A model generated the notes under the pieces. It saw nothing but the letters and a program-made list of their open reading frames with translations. It made no database searches and was not told the origin of the DNA. The translations under genes were made by a program, and so were the position numbers. 64,000 nt of DNA from Oricola sp. (GTDB taxonomy: Bacteria > Pseudomonadota > Alphaproteobacteria > Rhizobiales > Rhizobiaceae), in NCBI RefSeq assembly GCF_022763245.1, contig NZ_JALEGV010000014.1, forward strand, positions 248,001 through 312,000, in the 5' to 3' direction. How positions within the stretch are numbered: the first letter of the stretch is position 1; each line of letters begins with the position of its first letter. This document shows, piece after piece, positions 54,134-62,003 of this stretch.

Positions 54134-54763
54134 ATGGTCTGGGAAATCGAGGCGGCCTATGACGGACGCTATTCACCGGGTGTGCGGCACCCGGAGGAGA
54201 GCCCGGACCACGATGCCGGGCGCGGCGGGCAGTCCTTCTTCGACGGCGTGGTCCAGCTGCTGAAAGAGGGCCGTCCGCTGCGCCATCCCGAGCGCATGCC
54301 GACGACCGGCCGCATCCCGAAGCCGCGCAAGCGGTTTTACGCGGTCATGCGCATGATGGACCAGCTCGGCGTGACCGAGGAACTGCGCGACTTCATCGAG
54401 AAATGGGAACCCGGCGTGCATGAGTTCTTCCCGATCCGCCTTATTGCCAAATCGACGGGCGAGGAGATGCCGGTCACCTATCACATCCTCAACGTTTGCA
54501 ACCGGATCCCGTCGATCGTGTTGGACGAAGAATTGCTCCGGATCGAACGTATCGGCGAAGGCCCCGACGCCCGACACTTCTGGTTCAGGCGCAGCGGCAA
54601 GGACCCGCTCCCGGTCTTCAGCCGCGACGCGATCGGCGGCAGGCACATCTGGCGCGACGATGGAAGCCCCGCCCGCATTTTCGCTTCAGATGCGTTCGTC
54701 GAAGCGATGGAAGAGGCCGGCTTCAAGGGCTGGGACAAGGTGTGTCACTACGACGAGGTGTAA
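54134..54763 (+). CDS. Imm11 (DUF1629)-like protein, copy 2
   Basis: The 209-residue protein has the family blocks EKWEPGVHEFFPIRL, LNVCNRIPSIVLDE, PVFSRDAIGGRHIWRD and FASDAFVEAMEEAGFKGWDK. Imm11 proteins are predicted to neutralise polymorphic toxins in contact-dependent competition. No signal peptide, so a cytosolic protein. Its ATG is 2 nt after the stop of copy 1, and copy 3 follows 40 bp later, so the three form one transcription unit. Confidence 0.75.
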   Translation: MVWEIEAAYDGRYSPGVRHPEESPDHDAGRGGQSFFDGVVQLLKEGRPLRHPERMPTTGRIPKPRKRFYAVMRMMDQLGVTEELRDFIEKWEPGVHEFFPIRLIAKSTGEEMPVTYHILNVCNRIPSIVLDEELLRIERIGEGPDARHFWFRRSGKDPLPVFSRDAIGGRHIWRDDGSPARIFASDAFVEAMEEAGFKGWDKVCHYDEV

Positions 54764-54803
54764 GGTGGAGGCCCGGCGGCAGCGAAAAATGAGGCGCTTG
54801 TAG

Positions 54804-55412
54804 ATGGCATGTTTTCTCGGCCAGGAGTCGGGCGAAATCCTCGACCATGGCGGCATCGAAGCGCTCGATGGCGACATTGCGCGAATCAGGCCTGCCGACG
54901 TGACGCCGGACGACGGGATCAGGATCAAATCGAGCTGCTCCAATCAGGGCCGCCCACTCGAAACGGCGTTCATGCCGACGCGCATGCGCGTCGCAGGCCC
55001 GAAGCGCCGGTTGACGGATGTGCTGCCCGGTTACATGTCCCTGCTCGTGCCCGCCAGGTTCCGCGCACTGCTGGAAGAGCTGGAACCCGTCTTGCACCAG
55101 TTCTTTCCCATCATACTTGAATGGTCCGACGGCAGCCCGGCCGGCGACCGCTTCTGGTTCAATGTCTGCAACAGGATCGACGGCGTCAGCCCGGAAGGAA
55201 CGACATTCGAGTTTCGGAATATCTGGTTTCTCGACGGTTCGCCCGACAAGACGCTGGTATTCAGCCGCCAGAGGATCGGCGCCCGCCACGCCTGGGCCGA
55301 GAAGCTCATCTCGGGCTTCAACCGTCCCTTCATCAGCGATGTCTTCGCCGAAAGGCTCCAGGAGGCCGGCCTGTCCGGCATGAAGCTCCAACGCTTCGAT
55401 GAGGTCGAATGA
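54804..55412 (+). CDS. Imm11 (DUF1629)-like protein, copy 3
   Basis: The 202-residue protein has LLEELEPVLHQFFPIIL, FWFNVCNRIDGV, LVFSRQRIGARHAWAEKLIS and FISDVFAERLQEAGLSGMKLQ, the clearest match to the Imm11 / DUF1629 consensus of the three. The N-terminal 55 residues differ between copies, while the C-terminal two thirds keep the same block order. It is the last gene of the array; the 138 bp to the next gene hold nothing recognisable, and no toxin C-terminus is present. Confidence 0.78.
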   Translation: MACFLGQESGEILDHGGIEALDGDIARIRPADVTPDDGIRIKSSCSNQGRPLETAFMPTRMRVAGPKRRLTDVLPGYMSLLVPARFRALLEELEPVLHQFFPIILEWSDGSPAGDRFWFNVCNRIDGVSPEGTTFEFRNIWFLDGSPDKTLVFSRQRIGARHAWAEKLISGFNRPFISDVFAERLQEAGLSGMKLQRFDEVE

Positions 55413-55550
55413 CTGTGCCGCGCATCCGCAAGGCGAGAGCCCGGGGCTTGCTTGCTTCCTGCTGTCGGCATGGGCGCATCACGGAGCGCGTGGCGTGCCT
55501 TTCTTTCTGATGCCGCGCGCGACTGTCTGGGGCCAAAGGCTAGTCGCCGC

Positions 55551-56828
55551 TTATCCCAGCAACAGCACCTGGAGATCCGCGACATTGGTGCCGGTCGCGC
55601 CGGTCATCAGCAGCGCGTCGGCTGCCTCGAGCGCGTGATAGGCGTCGTTGTCATCCAGATAGGCCTTCACGGACATGTCCTTGGCGGCAAGCGCCGGGAT
55701 GGTGTCCGGCGTGACGAGGCCGCCGGCCGCGTCTGTCGGCCCGTCGCGGCCGTCGGTGCCGCCGGAGAGGAACGCCCAGGGCCTCGGCAGCGGCGTGCCT
55801 TCGCACAGCGCCGCGAAGCGCAGCGCCATCTCCTGGTTGCGGCCGCCCTTGCCGGTGCCGGTCACATGCACGGTCGTTTCGCCGCCCGCCAGGATCGCAA
55901 CCTTGCCGCTTGGCGCCTTCGCCGCGGCCGCAAGGAAGGCATCGGCCGCGTCCTGCACGTCGCCTTCCAGCCATTCCGACAGGATGACCGTCTCGTAGCC
56001 GCGGTGACTGGCGGCGTTGTCGGTCGCCTGCAGGCTAATGCGGTTGGAGCCGATCAGCAGGTTCTCGGTCGTGTGGACGAAGTCCTGCGACGGTTCGCCG
56101 GCGCGTTTTTCCAGATGCGCCATGACGCTGGCCGGCATTCGGTCCGAAAGGCCGAGGCCGCGCACGATTTCCAGCGCCTTTTCCGGCGGGGCCGGGTCCG
56201 CGACGGTCGGGCCCGACGCGATGATGGCGAGATCGTCGCCCGGCACGTCGGAGAGGATCAGCGCCAGCCCCTGCGCGGGCGAGATGGCCCGCGCCAGCCC
56301 GCCGCCTTTGAGCCGCGACAGCGCCTTGCGCACCGTGTTCATGGCGACGATGTCGGCGCCGGATTTCAACAGCAATTCGCTGGCGGCGATCTTCTCGGCG
56401 AGCGTCACGCCCTCCACCGGGGCCGGCAGCAGCGCGGAGGCGCCGCCGGAAATCAGGCACAGGACCAGATCGCTGGTCGCCGCATCGCGGGCGATCCGTT
56501 CGGCCTCGCGGGCGCTGTGCGCGCCGTTCTCGTCGGGCAGCGGATGCGACGCGCCGATGACCGTCACACCCTTGATGTCGAGCACATTCTCGACATTGGT
56601 GACGACCAGCGCCTCGCCGATCTTGCCGGCCGGCAGCAATTCGAGCGCCGCCTGGATCATCGGCACAGCCGCCTTGCCGGCGGCGATCACATGCACCTTT
56701 CCCGCCTCCGACCATTCGCCGTCATGTACCTCGAGGGCGTTGACGACGGCGTCATGGGGATCGGCCTCGGCCACGCCGGCCATGAAGATCGCGCGTGCGT
56801 CCTGCTTCAGTTCGTCCTGTCCGGCCAT
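55551..56828 (-). CDS. Glycerate 2-kinase (MOFRL family)
   Basis: The 425-residue kinase has VHVIAAGKAAVPM, CLISGGASALLPAPVEGVTL and DVPGDDLAIIASGPT in the DUF4147 domain and ILAGGETTVHVTGTGKGGRNQEMAL in the MOFRL domain. It phosphorylates D-glycerate, as in glyoxylate/serine metabolism or hydroxypyruvate breakdown. The ATG at 56828 (MAGQDELKQDARAIF) fits the family length. Confidence 0.92.
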   Translation of the reverse strand: MAGQDELKQDARAIFMAGVAEADPHDAVVNALEVHDGEWSEAGKVHVIAAGKAAVPMIQAALELLPAGKIGEALVVTNVENVLDIKGVTVIGASHPLPDENGAHSAREAERIARDAATSDLVLCLISGGASALLPAPVEGVTLAEKIAASELLLKSGADIVAMNTVRKALSRLKGGGLARAISPAQGLALILSDVPGDDLAIIASGPTVADPAPPEKALEIVRGLGLSDRMPASVMAHLEKRAGEPSQDFVHTTENLLIGSNRISLQATDNAASHRGYETVILSEWLEGDVQDAADAFLAAAAKAPSGKVAILAGGETTVHVTGTGKGGRNQEMALRFAALCEGTPLPRPWAFLSGGTDGRDGPTDAAGGLVTPDTIPALAAKDMSVKAYLDDNDAYHALEAADALLMTGATGTNVADLQVLLLG

Positions 56829-56937
56829 GTGCCCCTTCCGCGTTGCATGCTTCCCCGCTTTTTGCAGCGGGAAGCCGCCGCTGTCACGTCCGTATTTGTC
56901 AGCAGGGGCGGGGCCGGGGCGCGAAATCACTTCGCTG

Positions 56938-57255
56938 GTGCCGCAAATCCGCTACGATGTTGAAATGGCATCTGCCGACATGGTGAGAGTTGAGCGAGGA
57001 GACCGCCTGGTGATCTGGAATATCGTCGACCACCGGAAGCGCCGGTATCGCTGGGCACGCGTCAACGCGGTCATCGAGGATACGACGGCGGACAATGCAT
57101 GCAACGACGCCGATCAGCTTGACGAGGACAATGCGGAAGCGCCGATGTTCGAAGAGCTCAAAGGCGCGTCCATTCACGAAGCCATCAAATGGGCGGACGC
57201 AGCGCCCGGAAAAGTGACCTTGTATCTGTATGACGAAGGCAAGGGCATTGAATAG
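56938..57255 (+). CDS. Hypothetical protein
   Basis: About 105 residues. The sequence VRVERGDRLVIWNIVDHRKRRYRWARVNAVIEDTTADNACNDADQLDEDNAE looks like a real, charged cytosolic protein and keeps codon bias typical of the window. The start may be GTG at 56938 or ATG at 56965 or 56980; none has a clear ribosome site. No family recognised. Confidence 0.6.
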   Translation: MPQIRYDVEMASADMVRVERGDRLVIWNIVDHRKRRYRWARVNAVIEDTTADNACNDADQLDEDNAEAPMFEELKGASIHEAIKWADAAPGKVTLYLYDEGKGIE

Positions 57256-57285
57256 GCCGGCCTTCGGTCGAGGGGAGGGGGTCCG

Positions 57286-57660
57286 TTGGAAGGATTGAGC
57301 CCGGGCAGCAAGCCCAAACACCGCCATGACGAAGCCCTTGCCGCGCGCATGCGCGAGCTGCTCGACGGCCTGCCGGGTCTCTCGGAAAAGAAGATGATGG
57401 GCGGGATCTGCTTCCTGCTCGACGGCAACATGGTCGGTGCCGCGCGCCGCGAGAAATCCGGCGACGGCCATTTCATGCTCCGTGTCGGCAAGGAGAACGA
57501 GGAAAAGGCGCTGGCGCTTCCCGGCACGCGGCCGATGATCCATGGCGGCCGCAAGATGGGCGGCTTCATCTATCTCGACGAGGACATGGCCGAACCGGAG
57601 ACGCTGCGCGCTCTGACTTCGCTGGCGTTGTCCTTCGTCACCGCTCTGCCACCGAAATAG
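57286..57660 (+). CDS. TfoX N-terminal domain protein
   Basis: The 124-residue protein carries the TfoX_N pattern LSEKKMMGGICFLLDGNMVG, MLRVGKENEEKAL and MGGFIYLDEDM. Stand-alone TfoX_N proteins are common in bacteria that lack competence; function unknown. It begins with TTG at 57286 and is 11 bp from the next gene on the same strand. Confidence 0.85.
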   Translation: MEGLSPGSKPKHRHDEALAARMRELLDGLPGLSEKKMMGGICFLLDGNMVGAARREKSGDGHFMLRVGKENEEKALALPGTRPMIHGGRKMGGFIYLDEDMAEPETLRALTSLALSFVTALPPK

Positions 57661-57671
57661 GACCCGATGCC

Positions 57672-58343
57672 ATGGCCGCCACCGATTTCACCGGCTTCAC
57701 CGACGAGACGCTCGCCTTTCTTCGCGGCTTGAAGACCGACAACACGAAGGAGTGGTTCGCCGCCAACAAGGCGAGTTACGAGGCGGCGGTCAAGAAGCCG
57801 GCCCAGGCCTTCGCGCAGGTGATGGCGGGCGAACTCGAGCGGCTGACCGGCGTTGCGCAGAAGCCGAAGATCTTCCGCATCAATCGCGACCTGCGCTTCT
57901 CCAAGGACAAGACGCCCTACAACACCCACATCCACATCTCGTGGACGCCCATGGGCGGCACGGCCGACAGCCCTGCCTTCATGTTCGGCCTGTCGACCGA
58001 ATACTGCACGCTTGGCTGCGGCGTGTTCGAATTCTCAAAGCCGGGACTTGCCGCCTATCGCAGCGCCATCGCCGGCGCGGACGGTGACGATCTCGTCCGG
58101 ATGATCGACGGGATGGTGGCGCAGGGCTGCCGGGTTCAGGAGCCGGCGCTGAAACGGGTTCCGGCGGGCTTTCCCGACGATCATCCGCACCTGAACCTCT
58201 CGCTCCACAAGGGTATCGCGGTCTGGCGAGACCTGGAAAATCCGCAGGCCGCCACCAGCCCCGACATCATGACGCGATGCCTCGATCATTTCACAATACT
58301 GCTGCCGTTGTGGCGCTTTGTCGCCATATTAAGTGACCATTAA
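57672..58343 (+). CDS. DUF2461 (TIGR02453) family protein
   Basis: The 223-residue protein shows FTDETLAFLRGLKTDNTKEWFAANKASYE and KIFRINRDLRFSKDKTPYNTHI, the defining segments of DUF2461. No function is known for the family. It follows the TfoX_N gene by 11 bp. Confidence 0.87.
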   Translation: MAATDFTGFTDETLAFLRGLKTDNTKEWFAANKASYEAAVKKPAQAFAQVMAGELERLTGVAQKPKIFRINRDLRFSKDKTPYNTHIHISWTPMGGTADSPAFMFGLSTEYCTLGCGVFEFSKPGLAAYRSAIAGADGDDLVRMIDGMVAQGCRVQEPALKRVPAGFPDDHPHLNLSLHKGIAVWRDLENPQAATSPDIMTRCLDHFTILLPLWRFVAILSDH

Positions 58344-58459
58344 TCAAGCCGGGAATGCGACTGTGACCAAACGCACAGGCGCAAGGGTTTGGAAGGACTA
58401 TTCTCCGAGCATGCAACAAACGGCGCAAAGACGCCGGCAGGGAAACAGGAGAGGCAGCC

Positions 58460-58600
58460 ATGGTACAGTATTTACCCCGTCTGATGCTCGCGGCGATGTT
58501 CTTCTCGATCATCGCGCTCGGTTTCGCCGTCAAGTCCACCCGCGCGGCCGTCGAGTTCTCTGCCGAGGCCTTCACCGAGACGACGTTCGAGCGCAGCTGA
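58460..58600 (+). CDS. 46-residue secreted or membrane peptide
   Basis: The frame encodes MVQYLPRLMLAAMFFSIIAL..., one hydrophobic stretch followed by STRAAVEFSAEAFTETTFERS. AGGAGAGG is well placed before the ATG at 58460, so translation is likely. It reads either as a signal peptide cleaved near TRA|A, releasing a 17-residue acidic peptide, or as a small membrane protein. Not recognised. It is convergent with the nucleotidyltransferase gene. Confidence 0.6.
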   Translation: MVQYLPRLMLAAMFFSIIALGFAVKSTRAAVEFSAEAFTETTFERS

Positions 58601-58685
58601 CACTTCGCTGCGAAAGACCTTCTCGATCGGACCTCATGGCACATGGACCGATCCAGACACCTTCCGACAGAAATCCACACGCCCT

Positions 58686-59882
58686 TCAAATGCGGCCGCC
58701 GCGGCCGACGAAATCGAACGCCATCCGGCTGAATTTGGCGATCTGAAACAGCCGCACGCCCCATCCGTCGAAACGCCCGCCTGCCCAGTCGGCAGCGCTG
58801 ACCGGATCCGGCCACCGCGCGGCGATATCGCTTAACAACCACCCCGGCCGGCGCGTGATCGACTTCCGGAACGCCAATCGCGACCGGTGGAGGCCTGCCG
58901 GCCGTCCCCATTGTTTGAGGACCGATCGGCGCATCCACTCGGGAGCCGGGTCGCGTGCGAAGATTTGCGCCGCGCTTCGGGGCCGCGCGCCGAGAATGTC
59001 GACCGCCAGGCTGCACACGACCTCGATCTTGCGCCTCGTGAGAGGGTTACCCTCGTGGCAAAGCGACGGCAGGAAATCGTCACGGACGGTTTCCAGCATC
59101 GCTGCGACATCGCACAGCCAGACCGGTTTCCAGCCACCATGCTTCAGGAAGTGCAGGCAGAGCAGGCGCAGGTGATCCTCGTCGCCCAACGTTCGTGCCG
59201 GTGATCCGTCCTCGGTCGCGACCGCGATCGACCGCTCGACCAGTTCGGCGAAGGGCGCAGAGCCGTAGCAATCGATTCCACGATGCAGGTCGATCTGTCC
59301 CAGAAGCGCCGGCAGCGGGCTGTCGAGGGACAGAAGGGCCTGGTCCTTGCCGGGCGCATCGAGCCCGTTTGGCGTGCCATGGCAGATCTTGCCCAGCACA
59401 TGCGCCGCGTCGGCGTAATCGTTCTCGTCCACTGCGATGTCGATGTCCCCGGCCGGGCGGAGACCGGGCGAAGCGTAGCCGCGGGAGGCCATTGCAAACC
59501 CCTTGAACAGCAGCGCATCGATGCCGGCATCAGCCAGGCAGGCGGCAACATGCCGGATCGCCATGGATTGCATATGCGCCTGGAGTTCGCTGTAGCGGTA
59601 GGCCGCTTGCAGAGACGCGGCCATGCTGTCGGGCAACGAACCCGGCGATTCGGACAGTCGCTTCCATGTCAACGGCGCAACGTCCGGCGCAGCCAGCCTG
59701 GTCTGCGCATCGAGTGAGACGGTGGCGTCCGAGGTCAGGGGCGGGGCAGTGTCCCGCCAGGCGCCGCGCAAGACGAGGGAGACGGATTGGCCGAGCCTTT
59801 CGTTAGTGCTGGATTTTCCGCTCCTCAAGACGAGCCGTTTAGCTCCCGAGCCGGCTTCGATTGCCGTTACCCCAATGCGCAC
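58686..59882 (-). CDS. NTP_transf_5 nucleotidyltransferase family protein
   Basis: The 398-residue product has the minimal nucleotidyltransferase pattern: DALLFKGFAMA near residue 122 and LRPAGDIDIAVDE with the GDxD metal site near residues 145-148, then IDLHRGIDC and HFLKHGGWKPVWLCDVAAML. This is the NTP_transf_5 family often found with PqqD-like and HprK-like genes. The GTG start at 59882 lies inside the end of the PqqD gene (16-nt overlap), so translation is coupled. It is the last gene of the operon. Confidence 0.82.
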   Translation of the reverse strand: MRIGVTAIEAGSGAKRLVLRSGKSSTNERLGQSVSLVLRGAWRDTAPPLTSDATVSLDAQTRLAAPDVAPLTWKRLSESPGSLPDSMAASLQAAYRYSELQAHMQSMAIRHVAACLADAGIDALLFKGFAMASRGYASPGLRPAGDIDIAVDENDYADAAHVLGKICHGTPNGLDAPGKDQALLSLDSPLPALLGQIDLHRGIDCYGSAPFAELVERSIAVATEDGSPARTLGDEDHLRLLCLHFLKHGGWKPVWLCDVAAMLETVRDDFLPSLCHEGNPLTRRKIEVVCSLAVDILGARPRSAAQIFARDPAPEWMRRSVLKQWGRPAGLHRSRLAFRKSITRRPGWLLSDIAARWPDPVSAADWAGGRFDGWGVRLFQIAKFSRMAFDFVGRGGRI

Positions 59883-60397
59883 ACTCCGAGCATCGTGATC
59901 GGGTCGATGTTGATGCAGATGTTCAAGACGCCCTCGCAGTCGCCGTCACCCGCGCAGACATTTCCAGATGCGGCCATGGCCGGAGTCGGTACGGAAAGTG
60001 TCATCACGGAAGAGGCCGTGGCCGCCAGCGCAGTGCCCAGGCTCGCCAGCGCGCGACGCCGATCGATCGTTTCCGGCTCCGGCTTCACCGACGGCTCGAC
60101 ACCCTCTATCAACCCGCTTTCGGCGAGGCTCCGCAGAATCCCGTCAATATCGTTTCCCGATGCCCCGATGCCGCTTCGCATCGATCTGATCTGATCGGGG
60201 GATTTCGTTCCGTCGCACTCGTCCCAGACGGCCGTCGCGCGTGCGTCGAGGCAGGTCGCGCGATGCGTTTTCAGGTCGTAGATCAGGGTTTCCGATGGAA
60301 GTCGCCTGACGATCAGATCCGCCGTGCGCGCAACAGGGTGATCGCCCGCATCCGCGGGGCGGCCGGCTTGGTGCGTCGGTTTTGACTGTTCAGGCAT
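59867..60397 (-). CDS. PqqD-like protein with signal-like helix and four-Cys tail
   Basis: The 176-residue product has three parts. Residues about 24-102 are a PqqD/RRE-type winged helix (LIVRRLPSETLIYDLKTHRATCL, ATAVWDECDGTKS, ILRSLAESGLI). Residues 113-142 look like a Tat-type export signal: RRRALASLG, a hydrophobic stretch and an AMA|A cleavage pattern. Residues 143-176 form a short tail with Cys148, 154, 161 and 173. PqqD domains bind leader peptides of modified peptides. Having a carrier domain and an exported Cys-rich tail in one chain is unusual. GGGAGG precedes the ATG, which overlaps the kinase gene by 8 nt. Confidence 0.8.
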   Translation of the reverse strand: MPEQSKPTHQAGRPADAGDHPVARTADLIVRRLPSETLIYDLKTHRATCLDARATAVWDECDGTKSPDQIRSMRSGIGASGNDIDGILRSLAESGLIEGVEPSVKPEPETIDRRRALASLGTALAATASSVMTLSVPTPAMAASGNVCAGDGDCEGVLNICINIDPITMLGVCALG

Positions 60398-61283
60398 GGG
60401 AACCTCCCTGGGTGTCTGTCATCTGCAGGATCTGGCCGGCAACCGCGTCGGCTTCCGCGCGCGCCGAACTGAAGAGGGTCGCTCGCGTCACGGCCGAACT
60501 CAGAACCGGAACGACATCATGTGGCGAAATGCGTGATGACGGCGTGTTGGCCAGGAGGGCGAGCAGCCCTTGGCCGGGGGTCAGCGCCATTGGCCGCCAG
60601 ACCGCCTCGCTGTCGAAATGGCACATCAGCACCAGCCCGAGCGGCACGGGACGATCGCGACATCGTCCGCCAAAGGCCTCGATCGGGTGATCGGTCTGTG
60701 CGGTGCCGCCACCGTGTCGCAGCGAGATCGGCTTCGCGTAGGGATGGACCAGGCCATCCGCGTCGATGATGGCGAACTCGTCGGAGAGATAGTCCGCGCC
60801 GGCAGCGACAAGCGTGCTCTTGCCGGCCATCGAAGGTCCCGGAAGGATGATCGCCCAGCCGTTCCAGGCGACTGCCCCGGCATGAACGAACACCCGTCGC
60901 TTCGCGAGGCTCGCGACGACTAGCGCCAACGCGCTCGAGAAAGGCTGGAACAGATCGTCGAAGGTCTCGGACCGAAACAGGCGCGTGTGATTGCAGTAGA
61001 GCAGATGGTGATTGCGGATCCGGCGATCGGATGATGGCTGGCCGCGGATGATGGAGAAGACGCAATCGAATTCGGCCGCGGATGTCGGTTTGGCCATGGC
61101 GGGCAGGCGGTTGCGGAATTCGTCGCAGATGTTCGGGTCGTTCACCCGCACGCCGATCCGCACCCCCTCCACTTCAAACGCAAACCCGTCTTTCCAGTCG
61201 AGCCGGCTCAGCTTGTCGAAACAGGGGGTCGCCCATTCGTCAACGAGGCGGAAGGAGCGGGCGTCGATCGAGGACTCGAGCAC
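60390..61283 (-). CDS. HprK-related kinase (HPr-rel-A type)
   Basis: The 297-residue protein has a P-loop GPSMAGKSTL near residue 150, FVHAGAVAW before it, and LSDEFAIID after it, the arrangement of HPr kinase/phosphatase C-terminal domains and the related 'HprK-related kinase A' family. The N-terminal 110 residues are specific to the latter. There is no HPr or PTS gene near. The GTG at 61283 has AAGGAG 6 nt upstream; an in-frame GTG two codons earlier abuts that site. First gene of the three-gene operon. Confidence 0.82.
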   Translation of the reverse strand: MLESSIDARSFRLVDEWATPCFDKLSRLDWKDGFAFEVEGVRIGVRVNDPNICDEFRNRLPAMAKPTSAAEFDCVFSIIRGQPSSDRRIRNHHLLYCNHTRLFRSETFDDLFQPFSSALALVVASLAKRRVFVHAGAVAWNGWAIILPGPSMAGKSTLVAAGADYLSDEFAIIDADGLVHPYAKPISLRHGGGTAQTDHPIEAFGGRCRDRPVPLGLVLMCHFDSEAVWRPMALTPGQGLLALLANTPSSRISPHDVVPVLSSAVTRATLFSSARAEADAVAGQILQMTDTQGGSHA

Positions 61284-61673
61284 TGACACTCCTTTGCGTA
61301 ATGTTGCTCATGGATGAAGTATAGAGCACAGCGTCCGCTTGGCAATAAACTTCCCTTAGGAGAGAAATAGCCTGCGAATAATGGGATGCGTTGGTGATTT
61401 TTCACTCGGGAAATGCGAGGGCAGAACGACAATTTTCCCTAAAAATCATTTATTTAATGGAGTTTCGGGTCGAGCGCTTTGCGTCGAGGGGCCGTCCGTT
61501 CTGATTCGAAATACTAGTCAAATTGTTAGTCTATATATACTGCTGGAACAAAGGCGTCGCGAAAACTCTACTTTGCGTGCGCGCTGACAAACCGCCCCGG
61601 CGGGCGGGCGCGGCGAATCACAAGTCGTCCGGCGGTGATGTTCGGCTATGTGTCCGGCGGTCTCGCCGCGGCT
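61284..61673. other. AT-rich spacer upstream of the HprK-PqqD operon
   Basis: This 390-bp gap is visibly richer in A and T than the rest of the window, with TATATATA at about 61531, runs such as AATTTTCCCTAAAAATC, and no long open frame. It should contain the operon promoter, but no box pair at correct spacing stands out. Very short frames on both strands lack ribosome sites. Its composition suggests acquired DNA or a large regulatory region. Confidence 0.6.
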
Positions 61674-61985
61674 TCAGCCGCAGTCGAGATCGGCGACGAA
61701 GATGCCCTCATGGCCGCCACGGCAGGCGGCGACGAGGAGGGTGCCGGCCTTGAGGTGGTCCTCGTGGCGCTCATAGGCGAGATGGGCTTCGCGGTTCGTG
61801 AAATCCACGACGAACCCGAAGGGATAGTCCGACGACTTGTTCTCGAAATCCCGGTTCGGCCCGCAGGCGAAGCCGGTCATGCCGTCGATCTTCTCCACCA
61901 GCCCCTGCAGGAGGTCCATGGCCTCGTCGATGGCCGCCATGTCGGCCGGTGAGCGCAGGGACAGGAAAACGCAGTGCTTGAGCAT
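61674..61985 (-). CDS. Dabb family protein
   Basis: The 103-residue protein has LKHCVFLSLR at the start and FGFVVDFTNREAHLAYERHEDH near the middle, the stress-responsive A/B barrel (Dabb) pattern of a dimeric alpha+beta barrel. Dabb genes next to LacI regulators and sugar genes are common in rhizobia; no reaction can be assigned. It is 18 bp after the LacI gene on the same strand. Confidence 0.87.
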   Translation of the reverse strand: MLKHCVFLSLRSPADMAAIDEAMDLLQGLVEKIDGMTGFACGPNRDFENKSSDYPFGFVVDFTNREAHLAYERHEDHLKAGTLLVAACRGGHEGIFVADLDCG

Positions 61986-62003
61986 GTCGGGCCTCCGAAG
62001 GGG

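Noticed and set aside
58686-61283. Complete lasso-peptide cluster
   Set aside because: No asparagine-synthetase-like cyclase or transglutaminase-like protease lies in the window, and no typical precursor is seen.
61208-61432. 74-codon minus-strand frame as a precursor peptide for the HprK-PqqD operon
   Set aside because: It overlaps the kinase start in another frame, lacks a ribosome site and has no leader/core character.
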